A stretch of 64,000 nt of DNA from Sabethes cyaneus (Eukaryota; Arthropoda; Insecta; Diptera; Culicidae). Each line of letters starts with the position of its first letter. The stretch's first letter is position 1. The translations under genes were made by a program, and so were the position numbers. The stretch is from contig NC_071355.1 of the NCBI RefSeq assembly GCF_943734655.1, positions 74,795,449 through 74,859,448 of the forward strand, read 5' to 3'. Under the pieces are notes generated by a model. The model had not been told where the DNA came from and did no database searches. It saw only the letters and a program-made list of their open reading frames with translations. Positions 1 to 13,070 of this stretch are shown piece by piece.

Positions 1-2339
<2,339 letters not shown>

Positions 2340-2361
2340 AATCCTTCTTTATAGGTATAGA
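2340..2361 (-). mobile_element. Helitron 5' terminus (minus strand, rest off-window or replaced by the array)
   Basis: These 22 bases are the reverse complement of the first bases of the Helitron at 33,903 (TCTATACCTATAAAGAAGG followed by ATTTCTGTCT). On the minus strand the element begins TC directly after an A, the expected Helitron A|TC boundary. Everything further inside the element is the AGAC array, so the 3' end cannot be checked in this window. Confidence 0.8.
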
Positions 2362-2434
2362 TTCTAAAAATTTATTCCATTACCTTATGATTCAAAGAAA
2401 ATTTTATTGCTCAAAAGAATCATAGCTTGCATTG

Positions 2435-3309
2435 CACTGTGGTCCAGGAAGCCAAATTAGGTGGAATAAATTGTTTATTCAGTAGTCGCTGATTTTAGAC
2501 TATTTACGTGCCACTTTTACCTATTTGGACCTCCCCCTCTTTGTCAACCCCCTGTGCTGATTCACTTTTATCAAGAAACATGTACCCCAAGCTTGATGAA
2601 GAACAAATAAGGTATTCCGGAGTTATGGCGCAACTTGTTAACTTTCATATACCTAAATATGTTAAAACACCACATATTCAACGTTGATTTATTTGAGAAA
2701 GACAAAAGTCACCTCTCCAATTTTTTGATATTATGCACAAAAAACTGCGTTCTTTCAAACGTAATCAACCGATTTCAATACTGCTTGCAATACCGATTTC
2801 ATTACCAATATTTGAAAACGGCATATTTTTAACACAAAATTTGATATAAGTCCAGAAGTAAAGTAGATAGCCAGTTTCAGTTTCGCCAAAAGTTGCGTCT
2901 TATTGAGCCTCAAAAGTCATCTGAAGAAGTGTTTTGCGAGAAATGCAAAATAAAAAAGTTACATAGAAAAATCGCAAAATAGCAAAGTCACCCTAACTTA
3001 ATTCAGGAAAAGCGCCCTAAAATGGAAACGGTTTGAGATAGAGAGATTCTGTCTTCTGCAATATTACTTAAAATACTTTAAGCTATAAAATTGCTGAAGT
3101 GAATATCCCTCTACCTTGTTTTGAAGATAATACCCGTTTTGAAGATAATTGTTGGATATTGGTTAATTTGGAGGCACCCTAAAAAAGCTCATGCCAAAAA
3201 AAGCGGCATTCCAAATTAAGATTTTGTTGCTAACACGTAAATAGTCTAAAATCAACGACTACTGGGTAAACAATTTATTCCACCTAATTTGGCTTCCTGG
3301 ACCATAGTG
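2435..3309. mobile_element. 875-bp noncoding element with about 76-bp terminal inverted repeats
   Basis: The left end (CACTGTGGTCCAGGAAGCC, continuing to about 2,510) is repeated in reverse complement at 3,233-3,309 with about four mismatches. ATTG flanks both ends (2,431-2,434 and 3,310-3,313) and may be a 4-bp target duplication. The interior is AT-rich and has no transposase-like reading frame. It resembles a MITE, but the superfamily is not recognised. Confidence 0.75.
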
Positions 3310-3355
3310 ATTGAATTTCTAAGTTTACATCATGCACTTTTGAGCCTTAATGTCT

Positions 3356-5610
3356 GACGGATTTCACGCCAACTCGACCAAAGGTTGGCACGACCCTCTT
3401 AGAATTCAATGAAACTTTGTATGTGTAAAGAGCTCATGTAAATAAGCCATTTTGCACACTTAGTTTTTCCAAAATTGGTCTAGACTAACTTTTGGAAAGG
3501 GCACAATTTTTTTCACTTATTTTTAATAAAAAATTTGACTCGAAAACTATAGGACCTACAAAAAAAATTATCTTAGGGTGACTTTTAGAAAATGTTCTGA
3601 ATTTTCATAAAAAAATACTGAAAAATATAAAAATTAATTTCTACACTGAAAATAAAGCATTTTAAAAATTAAAAATTGATTTCCTGAAAAACGCCATCTC
3701 AGAAATTCATGAAATTTTTTTTTACGATAGGTAATTATGTGACCTACAAATCTTCCATATATTGCAAGATCGTCAAACTAAACAGAAAAAAGTTTTCCTA
3801 ACAAAAACTTTTTTAAGTGCTTACTGGAATAAAGAGATATTTTAGTATTTTCAAAGTTATAGCACGTACAAAAAAAAAAGATGTATGAGTGACTTTTAGA
3901 AAATATTTGGAATTTTCATAAAAAATAATGGAAAAAATAAAAATTATTTCCAACACAGCAATCTTATGGACAATAATCGACTCTATAAATGCCCCATACA
4001 TAATATTTACGAATTTTGTTTGGCTGAGGTGTTACAGCTAAAAAAGCAAAATAGGTGCACTGAGTGCAGGACAGCCATGCCTACACTAAATAAAAAGCAT
4101 TTCAAAAATTAAAACTCGATTTCTTAAAAAAACGCCATCTCAAAAATTTATGAATTTTTTTCTGGAGACGCATAATTATATGGTCTACAAGCCTACAAAA
4201 TGGTCAAATTGAAGAAAACAAGTTTTCCTAACAAAAACCTAACTTACTTACATTACATATAGACAGTGAAAAAGAGATTTGAACAACTTTTTTCTCTTAA
4301 ATATGACTAGTTTGCAATGTATGGAAGAATTGTAGGCCACATAATTATCTATCTTGAGAAAAAAATCGTGAATTTCTGAGCAGGCGTTTTTTGGGAAATC
4401 GAGTTTTAATTTTTGAAATGCTTTTTGTCGAGTGTAGGAAATAATTTTTATTTTTTTCAATATATTTTTTACGAAAATTACAAATATTTTCTAAAAGTCC
4501 CTCATACATCATTTTTATGTAGGTGCTATACGTAGAATCAATATATATATAGAATGCCAGTGTCGCTGCAGTGCTCGTGGTAAACATCACACATTTGAAA
4601 ATTATGTATTTACGTTGTCTGCGCATATGTGTGAGTGCTCGATTCGAAACGAGAATCTCATTGTCAAACTGAGAAGGCAACCCAATAAAAAATCCTTCTG
4701 CTTTTCCGTAAATCACGTAGGATAAACCACCCGATTTGGTCGTTTTGGGGTATTTCGTCGGCAGGAAAATTTTCTATTGGGCAATTTGACAATGTTGTTC
4801 CCGTATCCAAGACACGAACCACCAACATGTTTGCCACCAAAATATCCATGAAACACCAGCGACACTGGCATTCTATATATATTGGTTATACTGTGCTATA
4901 GCTTTCTTTTCTTCCCGGTAAGGACTTAAAAAGTTTTTGTTAGGAAATTTTTTTTCTCTTCAATTTGACCATCTTGCAATGTATGGAAGATTTGTAGGTC
5001 ATATAATTATCTATCTTCAATAAAATTTTCATCATTTTCTCAGATAGCGTTTTTTGGGAAATCAATTTTTAATTTTTGGAATGCTTTTTTTTCAGTGTAG
5101 GAAATAATTTTTATTTTTTTCAGTTTTTTTTTGAAAACTCAGAAAATTTTCTAAAAGTCACTTATACATCATTTTTTGTAGGTTCTATAATTTTGGAAAT
5201 ATTGAAGTATCTCTTTGTCCCGGTAAGCACTAAAAAGTATTTGTTAGGAAAACTTTTTTCCCTTCGGTTTGACCATCTTGCGATATATGGAAGATTTGTA
5301 GGGCACATAATTATCTATCTTAAAATTTTTTTTTATCAATTTCTGAGATTTTTCAGTTTTTATGAAAGTTCAGAACATTTTCTAAGTCACCCATAAATCA
5401 TTTTTTCGTAGGTCCTATAGTTTTCGAGTTATATTTTTTATTAAAAGAAGGGAAGAAATTGCACCATTTCCAAAAGTTAATCTAGAGTAGTTTTGGAAAA
5501 CCTAAGTATGCAAATTTGCTTATTTACATGAACTCTTTACACACACAAAATTTCATTGAATTCTGAGAGGCTGCTGCCAACTCCATAGACGAGTTGGCGT
5601 GAAATCCGTC
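3356..5610. mobile_element. 2.2-kb foldback element with long inverted arms built of repeated units
   Basis: The ends are inverted copies: GACGGATTTCACGCCAACTCG at the left and its complement ending at 5,610. Homology continues far inward: left arm roughly 3,356-4,250, right arm roughly 4,250-5,610. Each arm contains diverged copies of a unit with TGTAGGTC/CACATAATTATCTATCTT followed by an A/T-rich block and GTGTAGGAAATAATTTTTA. Copies lie inverted at about 3,650-3,930 and 4,080-4,250 and direct at about 4,330-4,500, 4,985-5,170 and 5,280-5,400. The only ORFs are short and shared between strands, so no protein is called. A separate MITE interrupts the right arm at 4,543-4,882. Confidence 0.7.
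4543..4882. mobile_element. 340-bp MITE with perfect 26-bp TIR, inserted in the foldback element
   Basis: The left terminus (ATATATATAGAATGCCAGTG and the next six bases) and the right terminus (4,857-4,882) are perfect reverse complements over 26 bp. The flanks are TA-rich and the insertion splits the right arm of the 3,356-5,610 element. ORFs across it (4,664-4,849 on the minus strand) show no recognisable domain. Confidence 0.75.
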
Positions 5611-6186
5611 GTATGTATGCTGCACCACGTGCTTTATTCAAATCACGGTCTGAGTTTGAGATTTGAGCATTGTTGCCCTGGCGAAAATGTGCATTTAAAA
5701 ACAATGTAAAAACATCAATAACATCAATAAGCAGTAGTTTGCCATCCTATTACCTTACAGAAATCAAAGATTGTTTTTATTACTAATCCTTTCCCCACGT
5801 TGAAGACATTTTACTAATACAATCCCTTTTTATTAGTAGCACATCCTTGCCATAACACAATATTTTCTCTTTTCACTACTCTTCTAATGAAATGGCAAAC
5901 GTGCGCACCATATAGAATCATATTACAACCGAAAACTACAGCTGTTTTCCAACACAGATATCAAATTCGCCTAGGTTTAATCGTTTCGCTGTAAAGAATT
6001 TGCGATCTGTTGGAACACTTTTGTCATTTTTTTGGCACACTTCCCTAACACAGACATCAAATTGGTCTAGGTTTAATTGTCGTAAAGAATCTTCGACCTA
6101 CTGGGACGAAGAGATTCTGACACTTTTTTTTCTCTAAAAACACGTCAAAACCAACGCGCTGGCAAGGCTGTCATCTACTTACAATT
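5611..6186. other. Intergenic; imperfect tandem duplication of about 95 bp
   Basis: No gene is visible. From about 5,953 to 6,140 a block beginning AACACAGATATCAAATT and including CTAGGTTTAAT, GTAAAGAAT and a run of T appears twice in tandem with divergence. Otherwise nothing is recognised. Confidence 0.5.
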
Positions 6187-7213
6187 TAAGCGAAGCCAAA
6201 ATATTTGGTACTGTGGTACTGCGGTCAAGGACCGTGCTAGATTAGGGCGGCCGCGTTCGACGAGGAGACCAGCAGCCATCAAGGTGGTGAGGGAGCGGGT
6301 TCGTCGTAAAATGAACCGCTCGATCCGGAAGGCCGCTGTTGACCTGGATGTGTCAATCGAGACTACACACACTATCATGACGAAGGACCTGGGATGCAAG
6401 CCGTACAAGAAACGCAAGGTTCACGTGGTAACGGAGGCTACAACGAAGAAGAAGCTGGACAGAGCAAAATTGATACTTTCGCGGCACGCTGGTCAGGAGT
6501 TCGTGTTTTCTGATGAGAAACTCTTCATCTTGCAACAGCCGCACAATGTCCAAAATCATCGGCTGTGGGCGCCGACGTTGGCCAGTATACCCCCGTCCCA
6601 CATAAACATCCCGCCGTTCCAGAGCGCTGCGTCGGTGATGGTTTGGGGGGCCGTATCCAAGCGTGGGAAGTTTCCACTGGTGTTTATCGAGAAAAACGTG
6701 AAAATCAACACTGCGTACTATAAGACCGAGGTTCTGGAGAAGGTTGTGGCCCCGGCACATCCCTCCTCTACGGGAAAGATCATTACGTCTTTCAACAGGA
6801 CGGCGCACCGCGTGGTGTCGGGAGAATTTGACTGATTTACTCGATAAGACTTTGTGGCCTCCCAACTATTCGGATCTTAATCCCCAGAACTTGATGTATG
6901 GTCGTACATACTGGCCAAGCAGAGCGAACATAAAGTGAGCACTATGGACAATTTAAGAATCTCATTTCCAAGATCTGGGATGAGATGCCCATGGACCAGG
7001 TGCGTGCCGCGTGTGATTCTTTTGAGAAACGTCTTAAGCTCGTCACAAAGCACAAAAGGCGGGGGGGGGGGGGGGGGGGTCTCCACCAAATATGTCGTAA
7101 AGGTTCTCAATAAACACTGTTTCAATAAAAATAGACTCAGAAAAGAATATCTTGTATTTTCATTTTTTAAACACATTTTTAAAGTATATTCGAACTTATT
7201 GAATACCCTGTAG
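6187..7213 (+). pseudogene. Mariner-type transposase relic (ITmD37E-like), frameshifted
   Basis: This is a decayed Tc1/mariner transposase. An open frame through about 6,835 reads a GRPRSTRRPAAIKVVRERVR helix-turn-helix region, then KKRKVHVVTEAT, the first catalytic Asp in FSDEKLF, and VMVWGAVS. After a frameshift near 6,790 the second catalytic Asp follows in FQQDGAP, then WPPNYSDLNPQNLM. A further shift leads to KIWDEMPMDQVRAACDSFEKRL at 6,965-7,040. The 3' end retains a terminal repeat finishing ACCCTGTA near 7,213. No matching 5' terminal repeat is visible, so the left end is probably truncated. A run of 19 G lies inside the 3' part. DD37E mosquito mariners are the closest family I recognise; the exact subfamily is inference. 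Confidence 0.85.
7061..7079 (+). repeat. Homopolymer (G)19
   Basis: Nineteen consecutive G lie just after the transposase C-terminus of the mariner relic. The length is unusual in this AT-rich DNA and its true size may differ from the assembly. Confidence 0.9.
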
Positions 7214-7429
7214 TACAGAGCCTGTGCAATGTAATCGGAATGTTCTTCAGTTTTTCATATTATTTTGAGTGACACTGATTTTTAATCAATTTTGAGACTT
7301 GCGTTTTTTGGGGGAGAAAAATTAATTGAGCAGGAACAAAACATTTTTGGAGATAATGGCCATACATAGCTCGTTCATAGTATGAATGGTTCTTGTAAAT
7401 CAATATCGCGCTTGCAGTGATGCTATATT

Positions 7430-8594
7430 TGGTGGTCACCTTGTCAGTCTGTTTGAACCGAATCTATCACCAATTGCGAATAGATTTGTGGGAACTTATC
7501 AAGCCGGCTTCATCGAAGGTCGGTCTACAACGGATCAAATATTTACACTGGAAAATCATGGACGAGAACAGCTTCTCCCGGAAGCTCATCAAACTGATTA
7601 AATCTACGATGGATGGTACACAGTGCTGTGTTCGGATTTCGGGTGGATTGTCAAGTTCATTCGAATCACACAGAGGGCTTCGTCAAGGTGATGGTCTTTC
7701 ATGCCTGCTGTTCAACATAGCGCTACAAAGTGTTATGAACCGAGCGGATATCAACACGCGGGGCACGATATTCAACAAATCTAGTCAATTCGTCTGCTTT
7801 GCCGATGACATGGATATTATCGGCAGAACATCTGTGGCGGTGGCCGAACAGTACACCAGGCTAAAGCGTGAAGCAGAAAAGATTGGGTTAAAGGTAAATA
7901 CGTCTAAAACAAAGTACATGCTGGCCAGCGGAACCGAGGCCGAACGACACCGCTTGGGCAGTAGTATATTGATCGACGGCGATGAGTTTGAGGTAGTCGA
8001 TGAATTTGTCTACCTTGGCTCACTGGTAACGGCGGACAATGATACCAGCCGTGAGATTCGGAGGCGTATTATCAGCGGAAGTCGTGCTTACTATGGGCTC
8101 CACAAGCAATTGCGGTCGAGCAGACTAAGTCCCCGTACAAAGTGCACCCTGTACAAGACGCTTATTAGACCGGTTATTCTCTACGGGCATGAAACATGGA
8201 CAATGCTCGAGGAGGACCTGCGAGTGCTCGGAGTCTTTGAACGACGAGTGCTAAGAACGATCTTCGGCGAACCATGATGATGAACCATGAACTCGCACAG
8301 CTCTATGGCGAACCCAGTATCCAGAAGGTAGCTAAAGCTGGACGGATGCGATGGGCAGGGCATGTTGCAAGAATGCCGGACAACTACCCTGCAAAGATGG
8401 TGTTCGCCTCAAATCCGGTAGGAACAAGACGACCAGGAGCGCAGCGAGCAAGATGGAGGTGGAGCGAGATCTGGCGGATAGTACTCGGTGTCCGAGGAAT
8501 TGGAGAGCGGTAGCCCTCAACCGAGTTACATGGAGAAATTTTGTTCAACAGGCTTTGTTTTAGGACGGCAAGCCACCTAAGTAAGTAAGTAAGT
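7430..8594 (+). pseudogene. Non-LTR retrotransposon reverse transcriptase, RTE-like, 5'-truncated
   Basis: The frame at 7,417-8,277 covers the RT palm: RGLRQGDGLSCLLFNIAL, the catalytic FADDMDI near 7,800, VDEFVYLGSLVTADND, and the thumb-like LYKTLIRPVILYGHETW. It stops in GEP and resumes one frame over as MNHELAQLYGEPSIQKV, then RMRWAGHVARMPDN. Upstream fragments (QAGFIEGRSTTDQIFTL near 7,495-7,550) are out of frame, and the segment that normally carries the first RT Asp (FxDFKxAYD) is missing. The 3' end is a short TAAG run at 8,578-8,594, a typical non-LTR tail. The same family occurs at 52,785-54,290 and 58,511-60,690. Assignment to the RTE/JAM1 group is from motif memory. Confidence 0.88.
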
Positions 8595-11500
8595 CAGTCC
8601 GTTGGGTAAAACTTTGATGACGTCTTTCCAACCAATCACGAAGCGAGGATTTTCAGTTGATACAAAGCTCCATTATATTTAATTTTCAATAGTGCAACCT
8701 AAAGAACCATAATTTTTCTTTATTTGTGTCACCGCGTAAAAGAGTTTCCGATCGATTGGTGCAATAGTATTGAAAATCGATCAGGAAACTGCTAAGCTAT
8801 GAGCGTTCAAAACCTGACCACTTTTCGAGAAAGATTTTTGGAATGATACCCTATCTTGCATGCCGTAAGACGTAGTCCTACACAAAAAAAAACAAGATTA
8901 AAATGAAATCTGAATGCAAATTGCGGCCCCGTCTTCAGATTTCCTCTCGATTGAAAATGTAGCAAATAAGGTATGGGAAGGTATTTTCAGCAGGTTTCTA
9001 AATTCAGCCTATTTGCCGTTTCTTTCGCCAACAAAAATACTTTGCCGTCATACAATTTTAATATGTTATAACTATTTTCTCAAGACTGTATGTAATCTGC
9101 TATTTTTTATTCAAAGAACGTCACAATCACTTGTTCTTTCACTCGAACTAGGCCATAGGCCGAAAAACTAAATGCCATCGCTTAATGGGCTGAAAATACC
9201 CTCCCGTGCCTTATATCAAATATTCAATTCAGGCTTGTAAATATAAATCCGAAATAGATTTGATCCATTAGACTATAAATGTAGATTGGGATGCAATTAA
9301 TCTGCAGTATCAGGAAAGAAATTACTGAGAGCACATATAAGTAATTTCCCTCACTAGCAAAATATCCACCCATTCATAGTATTCTTAATTGAACAAACAC
9401 CGCAAAGCACAGAGCTTTGGTTGAATACCGGACAAATCATGTTACAGGGGGATGAGCATGAAACAAAACAAATGCTGTAAATTACCCACATATAACCGGA
9501 ATTCTACGGCAATACCGGCAGGAGAGAGAAACCGACCGGTGGTAGGTACGTGGAGGCGGAACAACAAACACATTTAGAAGCCCACAAGTCCGGAAGTCGT
9601 ACAAAACACAAGCTGCGAAAAAGGACCCGTTGTTGGTTTGTACAAATTAATTATTATGGTTACATAATGGCCCGGCAGCAACAGGACGCGCGGCCGTGCC
9701 ATTGTAGGGCCCGCTAATTGTTGCGCTTACAAAGAAGCTAAACACCTACAAATTGCCTCTTTCGGTCACCGGATGGTCTCTTTAGGGACGCCGTTCCCGT
9801 TGCTGCTGAATGGAACTCAATTTGACACAATTTAAGGACAATGAAAATAATGGTCAACTTTCGTTGTGGATTTTTTTTTCTCCGAGCAGTATCTTTCGTA
9901 CTGCTCTTCCTAGTTTGTCGGGATCGGGACAGAGTTGAATGCATGTCCTCGGCTGGCCGACCGGTGACAATAACAGGCGAAGCAGGCGTTAATATTCCGA
10001 AGAAGAAAAGAACAACCATCCTGGCGGGTCCATTAAACGCCTACTGTGCGAAAAGTGTTGAGAAATGCAACCGACCGCTTTGCTGTGCCTGCGGGTACAG
10101 AATGGACACGAGCCCAGGCAGAATCCCGCTCGGGGGCGAGATAATAAAGTCATAAAAAATCTCATTCTTTTGTTGAAGATGAGGTGAGTTGATTCCGTGT
10201 TGCCTGTGAAGGATGCGTCTAATTGAATGGAAAAAGGTGGGAGTTCCGTAAAGGAGTCCAGATGTTCCGATAGAGTTTGATTATTGTATTAGATAAAAAT
10301 TAATTAAGTTCATTTGAAAATATTTTTATTTTTAATCAAACTTATGTGGTTAAAACCAAAAATGTACTTTATATAATATCATTTAACTATCCACGGATAA
10401 ACACCTCCTGTTTTACAATTTATAATGGATCTTCCGTAATCATTTAGGACATTAGCATCTGCGACCCGAAGTGCATGAACAAATGATGCTTCCACTAGAA
10501 AATGCTAAAAGTAGTGGGTGGCCGCATTATAATATATGAATTTTTATCGGAACCCTGCTGGTGGTGGCAAGATCAGTTTGCTGATTAAGTAATTACATAC
10601 CGCTCTTAAGGCGACAGGGGCAGGGCCGAAATTAATGTTTCATCGTAGCCATTTTCCAAGCAGCTTCTTCTACTGTGGTGAGCTAGGATATATGTGGCTG
10701 GCTGGCTGGATTGGTGCATATTTAGTAGCGCAAGGTGAGTGCGGCTTACCGCGAGTACTTAAATGGAAATAAAAATAATGAGTACCAGCTGAGATGATAA
10801 GCAAGCACGTAATGGTTCGGGTGGGTCGAAGAACGGACGGGAGGACTTTTTTAATTCTTCCCGCCGAGCAGCGGTCTGTGTTAATCTCTTTGTTTCAGGG
10901 GGAAATCCGGCAGCAGAAGACAGCATGGCGGTGGCATCATGGACCATTGGCAAAAGTCGAGGGAAGAGTGTACTGGATATTATTAAGTGCTTAACATAAT
11001 GGTAGGGACTCGGCTTGATGGAGCTTTTCGACAAATGACGCGGTCGGCGACGACGGAACGGTCTGCTACAGGGGTAAATAATGATTATTATGATTTACGC
11101 AAAATTGCGCTTTGACCACTCCAGATGATTAGGGAAAGCAACAGTCGTTTTTCCAGTTGCTCCTGCAAATGTTGCTCAATCGTTCTAATGGCCAATTTGT
11201 CTTTCGACAACTGCGTTGGATTATGTACTGATCCAAGTAATGACTAAATGAGTGATTTTTTATTGCCGGTAAAGTGATATCCTTTGATGCTGAACGCTTT
11301 GCTTGACTTTCGTGGTCGTCTGGGAGCTGTCTGTTTTGAATACCTAATAGTTATTAATTTATATTTGTTCATAATATCCAATTAGAATACGGTCCGACTA
11401 TGGGATGAATAAAAAAACATTTTTTTCATTCTGTTTTTAATTGAAAACTCTTTTCGTCTTATTTTGATATTAATTTTACATCCGACCAGGGGAAATGGAT

Positions 11501-11607
11501 GGGAAAACCCATAGAAACTTTACTTTGATAGAAAACCATCTCTGAAATAATATAAATAGTCTTGCAAGTTAAGCTAAAATCTACCGTTTCATCTAAGCAC
11601 AGCATCT
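8595..11607. other. Intergenic, about 3 kb, no supported gene
   Basis: No domain, splice structure or repeat end could be recognised. ORFs of 60-104 codons occur on both strands, the longest at 9,841-10,155 (+), but they overlap equally good frames on the other strand. GCAGTAAGACGTAGTCCTAC-like words near 8,865 recur at about 32,965, so part of 8,600-8,900 is probably repeat-derived. The more GC-rich stretch at 9,500-11,050 looks single-copy. Confidence 0.5.
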
Positions 11608-11980
11608 AAATCTGGTATTCTTCAAGGAAGCAATATGGGACCTTTGCTCTTCATCTTATTCTCCAACGACGAAGCCATACTGTTTGGAGCCGGATGCATT
11701 CTTATTTACGCTTTTGATCTCAAACTGATTATTCACGTGCGCTCTGTCGGCGATTGTCATCGGTTGCAAGATTTGCTAGATGTCAGAATGTGGGGTAATC
11801 ACGTTCTATCGCATTCTGAGCCTGATTGTGTTTGACTAAAATATTAATGGAACTACTCTTTAGAGAGTTGATCAGGTTACCGACCTCGACGTCCTACTCG
11901 ACTCTAAACATGCGTTCAACGCTCACCGTTCTAACGTTATTTCCAAAGTAAAATTGGAAGAGATTTTAACCCTTAAACGC
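11608..11980 (+). pseudogene. Non-LTR RT fragment (jockey-like) with destroyed catalytic motif
   Basis: Translation gives SGILQGSNMGPLLFILFSND, matching the RT motif SGxxQGSxLGPLLFxLxxND, followed by GCILIYAFDLKL where YADDLK is expected. The first Asp of the YADD box is therefore Phe. Downstream pieces (VDQVTDLDVLLDSKHAFNAH near 11,865-11,925) match the segment after the palm, but in another frame. The 5' and 3' parts of the element are missing, and no tail or target duplication is visible. Confidence 0.75.
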
Positions 11981-12607
11981 GCACGCTGAAAAAATTAATT
12001 TAAAAAGAAAACTTACTTATCTAAAGGCGGTAAACATAATTTACTTTGGGCATGTTTTCACCAGGTTGTTTTAAAACAACATTGTGCATTTAAGAGTTAA
12101 GGAGCTTTATTGCTTGAAATCTTTGTACTGCGTATTAGTCCGTTCTGTACCTCTATGAAACATCTAAACGAGTTTACATCAGTGGCCCGAGCTATGAAAG
12201 GTTTTTTGAAATAATTTGTTTAATGGTTCACAGGTTGGTTTAACAGCATTTAGTGCAAATATTACAGAAAAGACCGTTTTGGGAATTTGGAGCATTTTAA
12301 AACTTTTTTTGATTTTGTGGGTATGAAATGGGGAAGGCAGCTAGGGAAAAGCTCCCAACATAATTCTGGCCTTGCCAAGCTCCTACTTAGTGCCTTCACG
12401 TGGCCACACTTCATTTATCACTTCGTGATACATTCATGCAATCGTCATTTGCCAGGGTGGTTTCAAGAATTTGCTGCGTTAGTGTGTGATTAGATTAGAT
12501 TTTAAAGATTTTGCAGACTTTATGTATATTAAAACTTATCCAGTTTTGATCTATTTTGCAGATCTGAAATTAAATAAAAAAGAAAACTTTCCAATTAAAT
12601 TCTATTA
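11981..12607. other. Intergenic, nothing recognised
   Basis: AT-rich DNA between a LINE fragment and a MITE. The ORF at 12,287-12,493 has no recognisable domain. Confidence 0.5.
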
Positions 12608-13004
12608 CAGTGGACCCCCGTTCGTTTGAACGATTCCTCATGCAAACTAACGGGGTTACTTTTTAATTTGAACAACTGGCCACCCTAAATATACTGAAAC
12701 TCGTATGAACTGGCCGCCCTGTTCTTTGTTATTGTTTTGATGGTTTGATTTAGTCAGCAAGCAGCGAATATTTGATTTTCCGATCGGATTTATCATATTC
12801 GTTGGGAAAACGGAATGTAAAACAGATTAAACACGCTTGGTCAGCACAAACAAATCGTGTTTATGTGCATTGTGTGCATAAGCATATGATGTCATGTTGA
12901 GAATGACATTTGAACCATTTTTAATTTGCACGTCGTGCAAACCAACGGGGTTGAAATTAAAAAGTGTTCAGAGTAAAAACGGTTAAACGAACGGGGGTCC
13001 ACGG
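12608..13004. mobile_element. 397-bp pogo/Tigger-type MITE, TA target duplication
   Basis: The left end CAGTGGACCCCCGTTCGTTT and the complement of the right end CCGTGGACCCCCGTTCGTTT differ at one base. TA flanks both sides (12,606-12,607 and 13,005-13,006). Sub-terminal copies of AACGGGGTT and an A/T-rich TTTTTAATT/AATTAAAAA pair lie inside. There is no transposase frame. CAGT...-type ends with TA duplication are characteristic of pogo-like elements, so this is a nonautonomous derivative. Confidence 0.88.
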
Positions 13005-13020
13005 TATTTATATTTATTCG

Positions 13021-13070
13021 TGACAGATGCGTATTTCGCCTAAGACTTGTAGGCTTCATCAGTGTCTGTT
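13021..13070 (-). ncRNA. Hammerhead-ribozyme-like motif (degenerate)
   Basis: On the minus strand, CTGATGA (13,062-13,056) is followed by a GCCT/AGGC stem with a nine-base loop and then GAAA (13,037-13,034). ACAGA just before the core can pair with TCTGT just after it. This is the order of a type I hammerhead. One extra A follows CTGATGA and the expected cleavage triplet reads GCA instead of NUH, so it is probably an inactive relic of a retroelement terminus. Manual reading only. Confidence 0.4.

Noticed and set aside
4248..5396. Several 60-123-codon ORFs
   Set aside because: They are readings of the inverted units of the foldback element and its MITE.
9841..10155. 104-codon ORF with a hydrophobic N-terminus and several Cys
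   Set aside because: An equally open frame lies opposite it (9,738-10,019), no homologous domain is recognised, and no splice or promoter evidence supports it.
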